DNA from: Sepiola atlantica
Taxonomy: Eukaryota; Mollusca; Cephalopoda; Sepiida; Sepiolidae
Assembly: GCA_963556195.1 (NCBI GenBank)
Contig: CAUVYP010000586.1
Coordinates: 2,356,001 to 2,420,000, forward strand
Direction of reading: 5' to 3'
DNA length: 64,000 bases
Positions 36,147 through 49,166 of the stretch are shown in pieces (position 1 is the first letter of the stretch; every line of letters begins with the position of its first letter). The notes under the pieces were generated by a model, which was given only the letters and a program-made list of their open reading frames with translations, ran no database searches and was not told where the DNA came from. The translations under genes were made by a program, and so were the position numbers.

Positions 36147-37820
36147 TTAGCGCATTTTAAAGTTGATATCGCTTTTGTTTATAACTTCCACATTTATTCG
36201 AATTGTGCAACGAAACTTTGCACAGATTAGCGGAGTCACATTTTCTACTGAAGTACCAAGTTTCAGAAGTGCAGCTCTTGTACTGCCGGAGATATGTCGA
36301 TACAAACTGAATACGCAAAACATCAACAAAATTTAGCGCGTTTTAAAGTTGATATCGCTTTTGTTTATAACTTCCACATTTATTCGAATTGTGCAACGAA
36401 ACTTTGCACAGATTAGCGGAGTCACATTTTCTACTGAAGTACCAAGTTTCAGAAGTGCAGCTCTTGTACTGCCGGAGATATGTCGATACAAACTGAATAC
36501 GCAAACTATCAACAAAATTTAGTGCGATTTAAAGTTGATATCGCTTTTGTTTATAACTTCCACATTTATTCGAATTGTGCAACGAAACTTTGCAGAGATA
36601 AGCGGAGTCACATGCTCTACTGAAGTACCAAGTTTCAGAAGTGCAGCTCTTTTACTGCCGGAGATATGTCGATACAAACTGAATACGCAAAACATCAACA
36701 AAATTTAGCGCGTTTTAAAGTTGATATCGCTTTTGTTTATAACTTCCACATTTATTCGAATTGTGCAACGAAACTTTGCAGACAGTCGCGGATGGGCTTT
36801 TTATACTGAAGTACCAAGTTTCAGAAGTGCAGCTCTTGTACTGCCGGAGATATGTCGATACAAACTGAATACGCAAAACATCAACAAAATTTAGCGCGTT
36901 TTAAAGTTGATATCGCTTTTGTTTATAACTTCCACATTTATTCGAATTGTGCAACGAAACTTTGCACAGATTAGCGGAGTCACATTTTCTACTGAAGTAC
37001 CAAGTTTCAGAAGGGCAGCTCTTGTACTGCCGGAGATATGTCGATACAAACTGAATACGCAAACTATCAACAAAATTTAGTGCGATTTAAAGTTGATATC
37101 GCTTTTGTTTATAACTTCACCATTCTTTTGAATTGTGCAACGAAACTTTGCAGAGATAAGCGGAGTCACATGCTCTACTGAAGTACCAAGTCTCAGAAGT
37201 GCAGCTCTTTTACTGCCGGAGATATGTCGATACAAACTGAATACGCAAAACATCAACAAAATTTAGCGCGTTTTAAAGTGGATATCGCTTTTGTTTATAA
37301 CTTCCACATTTATTCGAATTGTGCAACGAAACTTTGCAGACCGTCGCGGAGACACACGTTCTACTGAAGTACCAAGTTTCAGAAGTGCAGCTCTTGTACT
37401 GCCGGAGATATGTCGATACAAACTGAATACGCAAACTATCAACAAAATTTAGTGCGATTTAAAGTTGATATCGCTTTTGTTTATAACTTCCACATTTATT
37501 CGAATTGTGCAACGAAACTTAGCAGAGATAAGCGGAGTCACATGCTCTTCTGAAGTACCAAGTTTCAGAAGTGCAGCTCTTTTACTGCCGGAGATATGTC
37601 GATACAAACTGAATACGCAAAACATCAACAAAATTTAGCGCGTTTTAAAGTGGATATCGCTTTTGTTTATAACTTCCACATTTATTCGAATTGTGCAACG
37701 AAACTTTGCAGACAGTCGCGGATAGGCCTTTTCTACTGAAGTACCAAGTTTCAGAAGTGCAGCTCTTGTACTGCCGGAGATATGTCGATACAAACTGAAT
37801 ACGCAAAACATCAACAAAAT
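36147..37820. repeat. Nine-monomer segment of 11-mer type between 18-mer copies
   Basis: After an A monomer with 'gcgcatttt' (36,154), the segment 36,333-37,820 reproduces the L-G/A-H-L-G-P-G/A-Q run found at 29,637-31,124, including the 'ttttatactg' H variant at 36,803 and 'gggcagctc' near 37,012. It is a displaced piece of the upstream 11-mer domain inserted between copies of the 18-mer. Its last two monomers (37,449-37,820) also match 32,427-32,798. Confidence 0.85.
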
Positions 37821-40800
37821 TTAGCGCGTTTTAAAGTTGATATCGCTTTTGTTTATAACTTCCACATTTATTCGAATTGTGCAACGAAACTTTGCACAGA
37901 TTAGCGGAGTCACATTTTCTACTGAAGTACCAAGTTTCAGAAGTGCAGCTCTTGTACTGCCGGAGATATGTCGATACAAACTGAATACGCAAACTATCAA
38001 CAAAATTTAGTGCGATTTAAAGTTAGTATCGCTTTTGTTTATAACTTCACCATTCTTTAGAATTGTGCAACGAAACTTTGCAGAGATAAGCAGAGTAACA
38101 TGCTCTACTGAAGTACCAAGTTTCAGAAGTGCAGCTCTTTTACTGCCGGAGATATGTCGATACAAACTGAATACGCAAAACATCAACAAAATTTAGCGCG
38201 TTTTAAAGTGGATATCGCTTTTGTTTATAACTTCCACATTTATTCGAATTGTGCAACGAAACTTTGCACAGATTAGCGGAGTCACATTTTCTACTGAAGT
38301 ACCAAGTTTCAGAAGTGCAGCTCTTGTACTGCCGGAGATATGTCGATACAAACTGAATACGCAAAACATCAACAAAATTTAGCGCGTTTTAAAGTTGATA
38401 TCGCTTTTGTTTATAACTTCCACATTTATTCGAATTGTGCAACGAAACTTTGCAGACAGTCGCGGATAGGCCTTTTCTACTGAAGTACCAAGTTTCAGAA
38501 GTGCAGCTCTTGTACTGCCGGAGATATGTCGATACAAACTGAATACGCAAAACATCAACAAAATTTAGCGCGTTTTAAAGTTGATATCGCTTTTGTTTAT
38601 AACTTCCACATTTATTCGAATTGTGCAACGAAACTTTGCACAGATTAGCGGAGTCACATTTTCTACTGAAGTACCAAGTTTCAGAAGTGCAGCTCTTGTA
38701 CTGCCGGAGATATGTCGATACAAACTGAATACGCAAAACATCAACAAAATTTAGCGCGTTTTAAAGTTGATATCGCTTTTGTGTATAACTTCCACATTTA
38801 TTCGAATTGTGCAACGAAACTTTGCACAGATTAGCGGAGTCACATTTTCTACTGAAGTACCAAGTTTCAGAAGTGCAGCTCTTGTACTGCCGGAGATATG
38901 TCGATACAAACTGAATACGCAAACTATCAACAAAATTTAGTGCGATTTAAAGTTGATATCGCTTTTGTTTATAACTTCCACATTTATTCGAATTGTGCAA
39001 CGAAACTTTGCAGAGATAAGCGGAGTCACATGCTCTTCTGAAGTACCAAGTTTCAGAAGTGCAGCTCTTTTACTGCCGGAGATATGTCGATACAAACTGA
39101 ATACGCAAAACATCAACAAAATTTAGCGCGTTTTAAAGTGGATATCGCTTTTGTTTATAACTTCCACATTTATTCGAATTGTGCAACGAAACTTTGCAGA
39201 CAGTCGCGGATAGGCCTTTTCTACTGAAGTACCAAGTTTCAGAAGTGCAGCTCTTGTACTGCCGGAGATATGTCGATACAAACTGAATACGCAAAACATC
39301 AACAAAATTTAGCGCGTTTTAAAGTTGATATCGCTTTTGTTTATAACTTCCACATTTATTCGAATTGTGCAACGAAACTTTGCACAGATTAGCGGAGTCA
39401 CATTTTCTACTGAAGTACCAAGTTTCAGAAGTGCAGCTCTTGTACTGCCGGAGATATGTCGATACAAACTGAATACGCAAAACATCAACAAAATTTAGCG
39501 CGTTTTAAAGTTGATATCGCTTTTGTTTATAACTTCCACATTTATTCGAATTGTGCAACGAAACTTTGCAGACAGTCGCGGATAGGCCTTTTCTACTGAA
39601 GTACCAAGTTTCAGAAGTGCAGCTCTTGTACTGCCGGAGATATGTCGATACAAACTGAATACGCAAAACATCAACAAACTTTAGCGCGTTTTAAAGTTGA
39701 TATCGCTTTTGTTTATAACTTCCACATTTATTCGAATTGTGCAACGAAACTTTGCACAGATTAGCGGAGTCACATTTTCTACTGAAGTACCAAGTTTCAG
39801 AAGTGCAGCTCTTGTACTGCCGGAGATATGTCGATACAAACTGAATACGCAAAACATCAACAAAATTTAGCGCGTTTTAAAGTTGATATCGCTTTTGTTT
39901 ATAACTTCCACATTTATTCGAATTGTGCAACGAAACTTTGCACAGATTAGCGGAGTCACATTTTCTACTGAAGTACCAAGTTTCAGAAGTGCAGCTCTTG
40001 TACTGCCGGAGATATGTCGATACAAACTGAATACGCAAACTATCAACAAAATTTAGTGCGATTTAAAGTTGATATCGCTTTTGTTTATAACTTCCACATT
40101 TATTCGAATTGTGCAACGAAACTTTGCAGAGATAAGCGGAGTCACATGCTCTTCTGAAGTACCAAGTTTCAGAAGTGCAGCTCTTTTACTGCCGGAGATA
40201 TGTCGATACAAACTGAATACGCAAAACATCAACAAAATTTAGCGCGTTTTAAAGTGGATATCGCTTTTGTTTATAACTTCCACATTTATTCGAATTGTGC
40301 AACGAAACTTTGCACAGATTAGCGGAGTCACATTTTCTACTGAAGTACCAAGTTTCAGAAGTGCAGCTCTTGTACTGCCGGAGATATGTCGATACAAACT
40401 GAATACGCAAACTATCAACAAAATTTAGTGCGATTTAAAGTTGATATCGCTTTTGTTTATAACTTCACCATTCTTTAGAATTGTGCAACGAAACTTTGCA
40501 GAGATAAGCGGGGTCACATGCTCTACTGAAGTACCAAGTTTCAGAAATGCAGCTCTTTTACTGCCGGAGATATGTCGATACAAACTGAATACGCAAAACA
40601 TCAACAAAATTTAGCGCGTTTTAAAGTGGATATCGCTTTTGTTTATAACTTCCACATTTATTCGAATTGTGCAACGAAACTTTGCACAGATTAGCGGAGT
40701 CACATTTTCTACTGAAGTACCAAGTTTCAGAAGTGCAGCTCTTGTACTGCCGGAGATATGTCGATACAAACTGAATACGCAAAACATCAACAAAATTTAG

Positions 40801-41168
40801 CGCGTTTTAAAGTTGATATCGCTTTTGTTTATAACTTCCACATTTATTCGAATTGTGCAACGAAACTTTGCAGACAGTCGCGGATAGGCCTTTTCTACTG
40901 AAGTACCAAGTTTCAGAAGTGCAGCTCTTGTACTGCCGGAGATATGTCGATACAAACTGAATACGCAAAACATCAACAAAATTTAGCGCGTTTTAAAGTT
41001 GATATCGCTTTTGTTTATAACTTCCACATTTATTCGAATTGTGCAACGAAACTTTGCACAGATTAGCGGAGTCACATTTTCTACTGAAGTACCAAGTTTC
41101 AGAAGTGCAGCTCTTGTACTGCCGGAGATATGTCGATACAAACTGAATACGCAAAACATCAACAAAAT
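37821..41168. repeat. 18-mer HOR, copy 2 (3,348 bp)
   Basis: Matches 32,799-36,146 monomer for monomer, and copy 3 exactly 3,348 bp downstream. It carries 'gtgtataac' at 38,783 (shared with 42,131), 'caacaaactttag' near 39,675 and 'cagaaatgcagc' near 40,544. Confidence 0.92.
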
Positions 41169-44100
41169 TTAGCGCGTTTTAAAGTTGATATCGCTTTTGT
41201 TTATAACTTCCACATTTATTCGAATTGTGCAACGAAACTTTGCACAGATTAGCGGAGTCACATTTTCTACTGAAGTACCAAGTTTCAGAAGTGCAGCTCT
41301 TGTACTGCCGGAGATATGTCGATACAAACTGAATACGCAAACTATCAACAAAATTTAGTGCGATTTAAAGTTAGTATCGCTTTTGTTTATAACTTCACCA
41401 TTCTTTAGAATTGTGCAACGAAACTTTGCAGAGATAAGCAGAGTAACATGCTCTACTGAAGTACCAAGTTTCAGAAGTGCAGCTCTTTTACTGCCGGAGA
41501 TATGTCGATACAAACTGAATACGCAAAACATCAACAAAATTTAGCGCGTTTTAAAGTGGATATCGCTTTTGTTTATAACTTCCACATTTATTCGAATTGT
41601 GCAACGAAACTTTGCACAGATTAGCGGAGTCACATTTTCTACTGAAGTACCAAGTTTCAGAAGTGCAGCTCTTGTACTGCCGGAGATATGTCGATACAAA
41701 CTGAATACGCAAAACATCAACAAAATTTAGCGCGTTTTAAAGTTGATATCGCTTTTGTTTATAACTTCCACATTTATTCGAATTGTGCAACGAAACTTTG
41801 CAGACAGTCGCGGATAGGCCTTTTCTACTGAAGTACCAAGTTTCAGAAGTGCAGCTCTTGTACTGCCGGAGATATGTCGATACAAACTGAATACGCAAAA
41901 CATCAACAAAATTTAGCGCGTTTTAAAGTTGATATCGCTTTTGTTTATAACTTCCACATTTATTCGAATTGTGCAACGAAACTTTGCACAGATTAGCGGA
42001 GTCACATTTTCTACTGAAGTACCAAGTTTCAGAAGTGCAGCTCTTGTACTGCCGGAGATATGTCGATACAAACTGAATACGCAAAACATCAACAAAATTT
42101 AGCGCGTTTTAAAGTTGATATCGCTTTTGTGTATAACTTCCACATTTATTCGAATTGTGCAACGAAACTTTGCACAGATTAGCGGAGTCACATTTTCTAC
42201 TGAAGTACCAAGTTTCAGAAGTGCAGCTCTTGTACTGCCGGAGATATGTCGATACAAACTGAATACGCAAACTATCAACAAAATTTAGTGCGATTTAAAG
42301 TTGATATCGCTTTTGTTTATAACTTCCACATTTATTCGAATTGTGCAACGAAACTTTGCAGAGATAAGCGGAGTCACATGCTCTTCTGAAGTACCAAGTT
42401 TCAGAAGTGCAGCTCTTTTACTGCCGGAGATATGTCGATACAAACTGAATACGCAAAACATCAACAAAATTTAGCGCGTTTTAAAGTGGATATCGCTTTT
42501 GTTTATAACTTCCACATTTATTCGAATTGTGCAACGAAACTTTGCAGACAGTCGCGGATAGGCCTTTTCTACTGAAGTACCAAGTTTCAGAAGTGCAGCT
42601 CTTGTACTGCCGGAGATATGTCGATACAAACTGAATACGCAAAACATCAACAAAATTTAGCGCGTTTTAAAGTTGATATCGCTTTTGTTTATAACTTCCA
42701 CATTTATTCGAATTGTGCAACGAAACTTTGCACAGATTAGCGGAGTCACATTTTCTACTGAAGTACCAAGTTTCAGAAGTGCAGCTCTTGTACTGCCGGA
42801 GATATGTCGATACAAACTGAATACGCAAAACATCAACAAAATTTAGCGCGTTTTAAAGTTGATATCGCTTTTGTTTATAACTTCCACATTTATTCGAATT
42901 GTGCAACGAAACTTTGCAGACAGTCGCGGATAGGCCTTTTCTACTGAAGTACCAAGTTTCAGAAGTGCAGCTCTTGTACTGCCGGAGATATGTCGATACA
43001 AACTGAATACGCAAAACATCAACAAACTTTAGCGCGTTTTAAAGTTGATATCGCTTTTGTTTATAACTTCCACATTTATTCGAATTGTGCAACGAAACTT
43101 TGCACAGATTAGCGGAGTCACATTTTCTACTGAAGTACCAAGTTTCAGAAGTGCAGCTCTTGTACTGCCGGAGATATGTCGATACAAACTGAATACGCAA
43201 AACATCAACAAAATTTAGCGCGTTTTAAAGTTGATATCGCTTTTGTTTATAACTTCCACATTTATTCGAATTGTGCAACGAAACTTTGCACAGATTAGCG
43301 GAGTCACATTTTCTACTGAAGTACCAAGTTTCAGAAGTGCAGCTCTTGTACTGCCGGAGATATGTCGATACAAACTGAATACGCAAACTATCAACAAAAT
43401 TTAGTGCGATTTAAAGTTGATATCGCTTTTGTTTATAACTTCCACATTTATTCGAATTGTGCAACGAAACTTTGCAGAGATAAGCGGAGTCACATGCTCT
43501 TCTGAAGTACCAAGTTTCAGAAGTGCAGCTCTTTTACTGCCGGAGATATGTCGATACAAACTGAATACGCAAAACATCAACAAAATTTAGCGCGTTTTAA
43601 AGTGGATATCGCTTTTGTTTATAACTTCCACATTTATTCGAATTGTGCAACGAAACTTTGCACAGATTAGCGGAGTCACATTTTCTACTGAAGTACCAAG
43701 TTTCAGAAGTGCAGCTCTTGTACTGCCGGAGATATGTCGATACAAACTGAATACGCAAACTATCAACAAAATTTAGTGCGATTTAAAGTTGATATCGCTT
43801 TTGTTTATAACTTCACCATTCTTTAGAATTGTGCAACGAAACTTTGCAGAGATAAGCGGGGTCACATGCTCTACTGAAGTACCAAGTTTCAGAAATGCAG
43901 CTCTTTTACTGCCGGAGATATGTCGATACAAACTGAATACGCAAAACATCAACAAAATTTAGCGCGTTTTAAAGTGGATATCGCTTTTGTTTATAACTTC
44001 CACATTTATTCGAATTGTGCAACGAAACTTTGCACAGATTAGCGGAGTCACATTTTCTACTGAAGTACCAAGTTTCAGAAGTGCAGCTCTTGTACTGCCG

Positions 44101-44516
44101 GAGATATGTCGATACAAACTGAATACGCAAAACATCAACAAAATTTAGCGCGTTTTAAAGTTGATATCGCTTTTGTTTATAACTTCCACATTTATTCGAA
44201 TTGTGCAACGAAACTTTGCAGACAGTCGCGGATAGGCCTTTTCTACTGAAGTACCAAGTTTCAGAAGTGCAGCTCTTGTACTGCCGGAGATATGTCGATA
44301 CAAACTGAATACGCAAAACATCAACAAAATTTAGCGCGTTTTAAAGTTGATATCGCTTTTGTTTATAACTTCCACATTTATTCGAATTGTGCAACGAAAC
44401 TTTGCACAGATTAGCGGAGTCACATTTTCTACTGAAGTACCAAGTTTCAGAAGTGCAGCTCTTGTACTGCCGGAGATATGTCGATACAAACTGAATACGC
44501 AAAACATCAACAAAAT
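41169..44516. repeat. 18-mer HOR, copy 3 (3,348 bp)
   Basis: Directly adjacent tandem copy of 37,821-41,168. I noticed no clear difference between the two by eye, so this is among the youngest duplications in the window, or an assembly duplication. Confidence 0.92.
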
Positions 44517-46748
44517 TTAGCGCGTTTTAAAGTTGATATCGCTTTTGTTTATAACTTCCACATTTATTCGAATTGTGCAACGAAACTTTGCACAGATTAG
44601 CGGAGTCACATTTTCTACTGAAGTACCAAGTTTCAGAAGTGCAGCTCTTGTACTGCCGGAGATATGTCGATACAAACTGAATACGCAAACTATCAACAAA
44701 ATTTAGTGCGATTTAAAGTTGATATCGCTTTTGTTTATAACTTCACCATTCTTTAGAATTGTGCAACGAAACTTTGCAGAGATAAGCGGGGTCACATGCT
44801 CTACTGAAGTACCAAGTTTCAGAAATGCAGCTCTTTTACTGCCGGAGATATGTCGATACAAACTGAATACGCAAAACATCAACAAAATTTAGCGCGTTTT
44901 AAAGTGGATATCGCTTTTGTTTATAACTTCCACATTTATTCGAATTGTGCAACGAAACTTTGCAGACAGTCGCGGATAGGCCTTTTCTACTGAAGTACCA
45001 ATTTTCAGAAGTGCAGCTCTTGTACTGCCGGAGATATGTCGATACAAACTGAATACGCAAAACATCAACAAAATTTAGCGCGTTTTAACGTTGATATCGC
45101 TTTTGTTTATAACTTCCACATTTATTCGAATTGTGCAACGAAACTTTGCACAGATTAGCGGAGTCACATTTTCTACTGAAGTACCAAGTTTCAGAAGTGC
45201 AGCTCTTGTACTGCCGGAGATATGTCGATACAAACTGAATACGCAAAACATCAACAAAATTTAGCGCGTTTTAAAGTTGATATCGCTTTTGTTTATAACT
45301 TCCACATTTATTCGAATTGTGCAACGAAACTTTGCAGACAGTCGCGGATAGGCCTTTTCTACTGAAGTACCAAGTTTCAGAAGTGCAGCTCTTGTACTGC
45401 CGGAGATATGTCGATACAAACTGAATACGCAAAACATCAACAAAATTTAGCGCGTTTTAAAGTTGATATCGCTTTTGTTTATAACTTCCACATTTATTCG
45501 AATTGTGCAACGAAACTTTGCACAGATTAGCGGAGTCACATTTTCTACTGAAGTACCAAGTTTCAGAAGTGCAGCTCTTGTACTGCCGGAGATATGTCGA
45601 TACAAACTGAATACGCAAAACATCAACAAAATTTAGCGCATTTTAAAGTTGATATCGCTTTTGTTTATAACTTCCACATTTATTCGAATTGTGCAACGAA
45701 ACTTTGCACAGATTAGCGGAGTCACATTTTCTACTGAAGTACCAAGTTTCAGAAGTGCAGCTCTTGTACTGCCGGAGATATGTCGATACAAACTGAATAC
45801 GCAAACTATCAACAAAATTTAGTGCGATTTAAAGTTGATATCGCTTTTGTTTATAACTTCACCATTCTTTAGAATTGTGCAACGAAACTTTGCAGAGATA
45901 AGCGGGGTCACATGCTCTACTGAAGTACCAAGTTTCAGAAATGCAGCTCTTTTACTGCCGGAGATATGTCGATACAAACTGAATACGTAAAACATCAACA
46001 AAATTTAGCGCGTTTTAAAGTTGATATCGCTTTTGTTTATAACTTCCACATTTATTCGAATTGTGCAACGAAACTTTGCACAGATTAGCGGAGTCACATG
46101 CTCTACTGAAGTACCAAGTTTCAGAAGTGCAGCTCTTTTACTGCCGGAGATATGTCGATACAAACTGAATACGCAAAACATCAACAAAATTTAGCGCGTT
46201 TTAAAGTGGATATCGCTTTTGTTTATAACTTCCACATTTATTCGAATTGTGCAACGAAACTTTGCAGACCGTCGCGGAGACACACGTTCTACTGAAGTAC
46301 CAAGTTTCAGAAGTGCAGCTCTTGTAATGCCGGAGATATGTCGATACAAACTGAATACGCAAAACATCAACTAAATTTAGCGCGTTTTAAAGTTGATATC
46401 GCTTTTGTTTATAACTTCCACATTTATTCGAATTGTGCAACGAAACTTAGCACAGATTAGCGGAGTCACATGTTCTACTGAAGTACCAAGTTTCAGAAGT
46501 GCAGCTCTTGTACTGCCGGAGATATGTCGATACAAACTGAATACGCAAACTATCAACAAAATTTAGTGCGATTTAAAGTTGATATCGCTTTTGTTTATAA
46601 CTTCACCATTCTTTAGAATTGTGCAACGAAACTTTGCAGAGATAAGCGGAGTCACATGCTCTACTTAAGTACCAAGTTTCAGAAGTGCAGCTCTTTTACT
46701 GCCGGAGATATGTCGATACAAACTGAATACGCAAAACATCAACAAAAT
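44517..46748. repeat. Mosaic transition zone (12 monomers)
   Basis: Order L-G-Q-A-Q-A-L-G, then a hybrid monomer (46,005-46,190) joining A-type 'cacagattag' to G-type 'catgctc', then the last class P monomer of the window (46,191-46,376), the first class E block ('cttagcacag...catgttc', 46,377-46,562) and a G monomer with 'ctacttaag' at 46,666. Private changes are dense: 'ttttaacgttg' near 45,087, 'accaattttcag' near 45,001 and 'acgtaaaac' near 45,987. No long HOR period is evident. Confidence 0.8.
46005..46190. repeat. Hybrid A/G monomer at the domain switch
   Basis: The block begins as class A ('cacagattag') and ends as class G ('catgctc'), followed by the G-type 'cttttactgcc'. The crossover lies within the shared 'agcggagtcaca'. 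It is an example of intra-monomer recombination, and the same hybrid type recurs at 50,469-50,654. Confidence 0.75.
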
Positions 46749-49166
46749 TTAGCGCGTTTTTAAGTTGATATCGCTTTTGTTTATAACTTCCACATTTATT
46801 CGAATTGTGCAACGAAACTTTGCACAGATTAGCGGAGTCACATTTTCTACTGAAGTACCAAGTTTCAGAAGTGCAGCTCTTGTACTGCCGGAGATATGTC
46901 GATACAGACTGAATACGCAAAACATCAACAAAATTTAGCGCGTTTTAAAGTTGATATCGCTTTTGTTTATAACTTCCACATTTATTCGAATTGTGCAACG
47001 AAACTTTGCACAGATTAGCGGAGTCACATTTTCTACTGAAGTACCAAGTTTCAGAAGTGCAGCTCTTGTACTGCCGGAGATATGTCGATACAAACTGAAT
47101 ACGCAAAACATCAACAAAATTTAGCGCGTTTTAAAGTTGATATCGCTTTTGTTTATAACTTCCACATTTATTCGAATTGTGCAACGAAACTTTGCACAGA
47201 TTAATGGAGTCACATTTTCTACTGAAGTACCAAGTTTCAGAAGTGCAGCTCTTGTACTGCCGGAGATATGTCGATTCAAACTGAATACGCAAAACATCAA
47301 CAAAATTTAGCGCGTTTTAAAGTTGATATCGCTTTTGTGTATAACTTCCACATTTATTCGAATTGTGCAACGAAACTTAGCACAGATTAGCGGAGTCACA
47401 TGTTCTACTGAAGTACCAAGTTTCAGAAGTGCAGCTCTTGTACTGCCGGAGATATGTCGATACAAACTGAATACGCAAAACATCAACAAAATTTAGCGCG
47501 TTTTAAAGTTGATATCGCTTTTGTTTATAACTTCCACATTTATTCGAATTGTGCAACGAAACTTTGCAGACAGTCGCGGATAGGCCTTTTCTACTGAAGT
47601 ACCAAGTTTCAGAAGTGCAGCTCTTGTACTGCCGGAGATATGTCGATACAAACTGAATACGCAAAACATCAACAAAATTTAGCGCGTTTTAAAGTTGATA
47701 TCGCTTTTGTTTATAACTTCCACATTTATTCGAATTGTGCAACGAAACTTTGCACAGATTAGCGGAGTCACATTTTCTACTGAAGTACCAAGTTTCAGAA
47801 GTGCAGCTCTTGTACTTCCGGAGATATGTCGATACAAACTGAATACGCAAAACATCAACAAAATTTAGCGCGTTTTAAAGTTGATATCGCTTTTGTGTAT
47901 AACTTCCACATTTATTCGAATTGTGCAACGAAACTTAGCACAGATTAGCGGAGTCACATGTTCTACTGAAGTACCAAGTTTCAGAAGTGCAGCTCTTGTA
48001 CTGCCGGAGATATGTCGATACAAACTGAATACGCAAAACATCAACAAAATTTAGCGCGTTTTAAAGTTGATATCGCTTTTGTGTATAACTTCCACATTTA
48101 TTCGAATTGTGCAACGAAACTTAGCATAAATTAGCGGAGTCACATGTTCTACTGAAGTACCAAGTTTCAGAAGTGCAGCTCTTGTACTGCCGGAGATATG
48201 TCGATACAAACTGAATACGCAAAACATCAACAAAATTTAGCGCGTTTTAAAGTTGATATCGCTTTTGTTTATAACTTCCACATTTATTCGAATTGTGCAA
48301 CGAAACTTTGCACAGATTAGCGGAGTCACATTTTCTACTGAAGTACCAAGTTTCAGAAGTGCAGCTCTTTTACTGCCGGAGATATGTCGATACAAACTGA
48401 ATACGCAAAACATCAACAAAATTTAGCGCGTTTTTAAGTTGATATCGCTTTTGTTTATAACTTCCACATTTATTCGAATTGTGCAACGAAACTTTGCACA
48501 GATTAGCGGAGTCACATGTTCTACTGAAGTACCAAGTTTCAGAAGTGCAGCTCTTGTACTGCCGGAGATATGTCGATACAGACTGAATACGCAAAACATC
48601 AACAAAATTTAGCGCGTTTTAAAGTTGATATCGCTTTTGTTTATAACTTCCACATTTATTCGAATTGTGCAACGAAACTTAGCACAGATTAGCAGAGTCA
48701 CATGTTCTACTGAAGTACCAAGTTTCAGAAGTGCAGCTCTTGTACTGCCGGAGATATGTCGATACAAACTGAATACGCAAAACATCAACAAAATTTAGCG
48801 CGTTTTAAAGTTGATATCGCTTTTGTTTATAACTTCCACATTTATTCGAATTGTGCAACGAAACTTTGCAGACAGTCGCGGATAGGCCTTTTCTACTGAA
48901 GTACCAAGTTTCAGAAGTGCAGCTCTTGTACTGCCGGAGATATGTCGATACAAACTGAATACGCAAAACATCAACAAAATTTAGCGCGTTTTAAAGTTGA
49001 TATCGCTTTTGTTTATAACTTCCACATTTATTCGAATTGTGCAACGAAACTTTGCACAGATTAGCGGAGTCACATTTTCTACTGAAGTACCAAGTTTCAG
49101 AAGTGCAGCTCTTGTACTTCCGGAGATATGTCGATACAAACTGAATACGCAAAACATCAACAAAAT
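46749..49166. repeat. Class E domain, leading segment (13 monomers)
   Basis: Order A-A-A-E-Q-A-E-E-A-E-E-Q-A. It introduces three markers typical of the rest of the window: 'gtttttaagttg' (first near 46,756), 'gatacagactg' (near 46,904) and 'gcataaattag' (near 48,124). Classes P, H and K are absent from here on. The A-A-A-E-Q-A-E-E run recurs at 55,304-56,791, and a version one monomer shorter recurs at 49,167-50,468. Confidence 0.83.
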
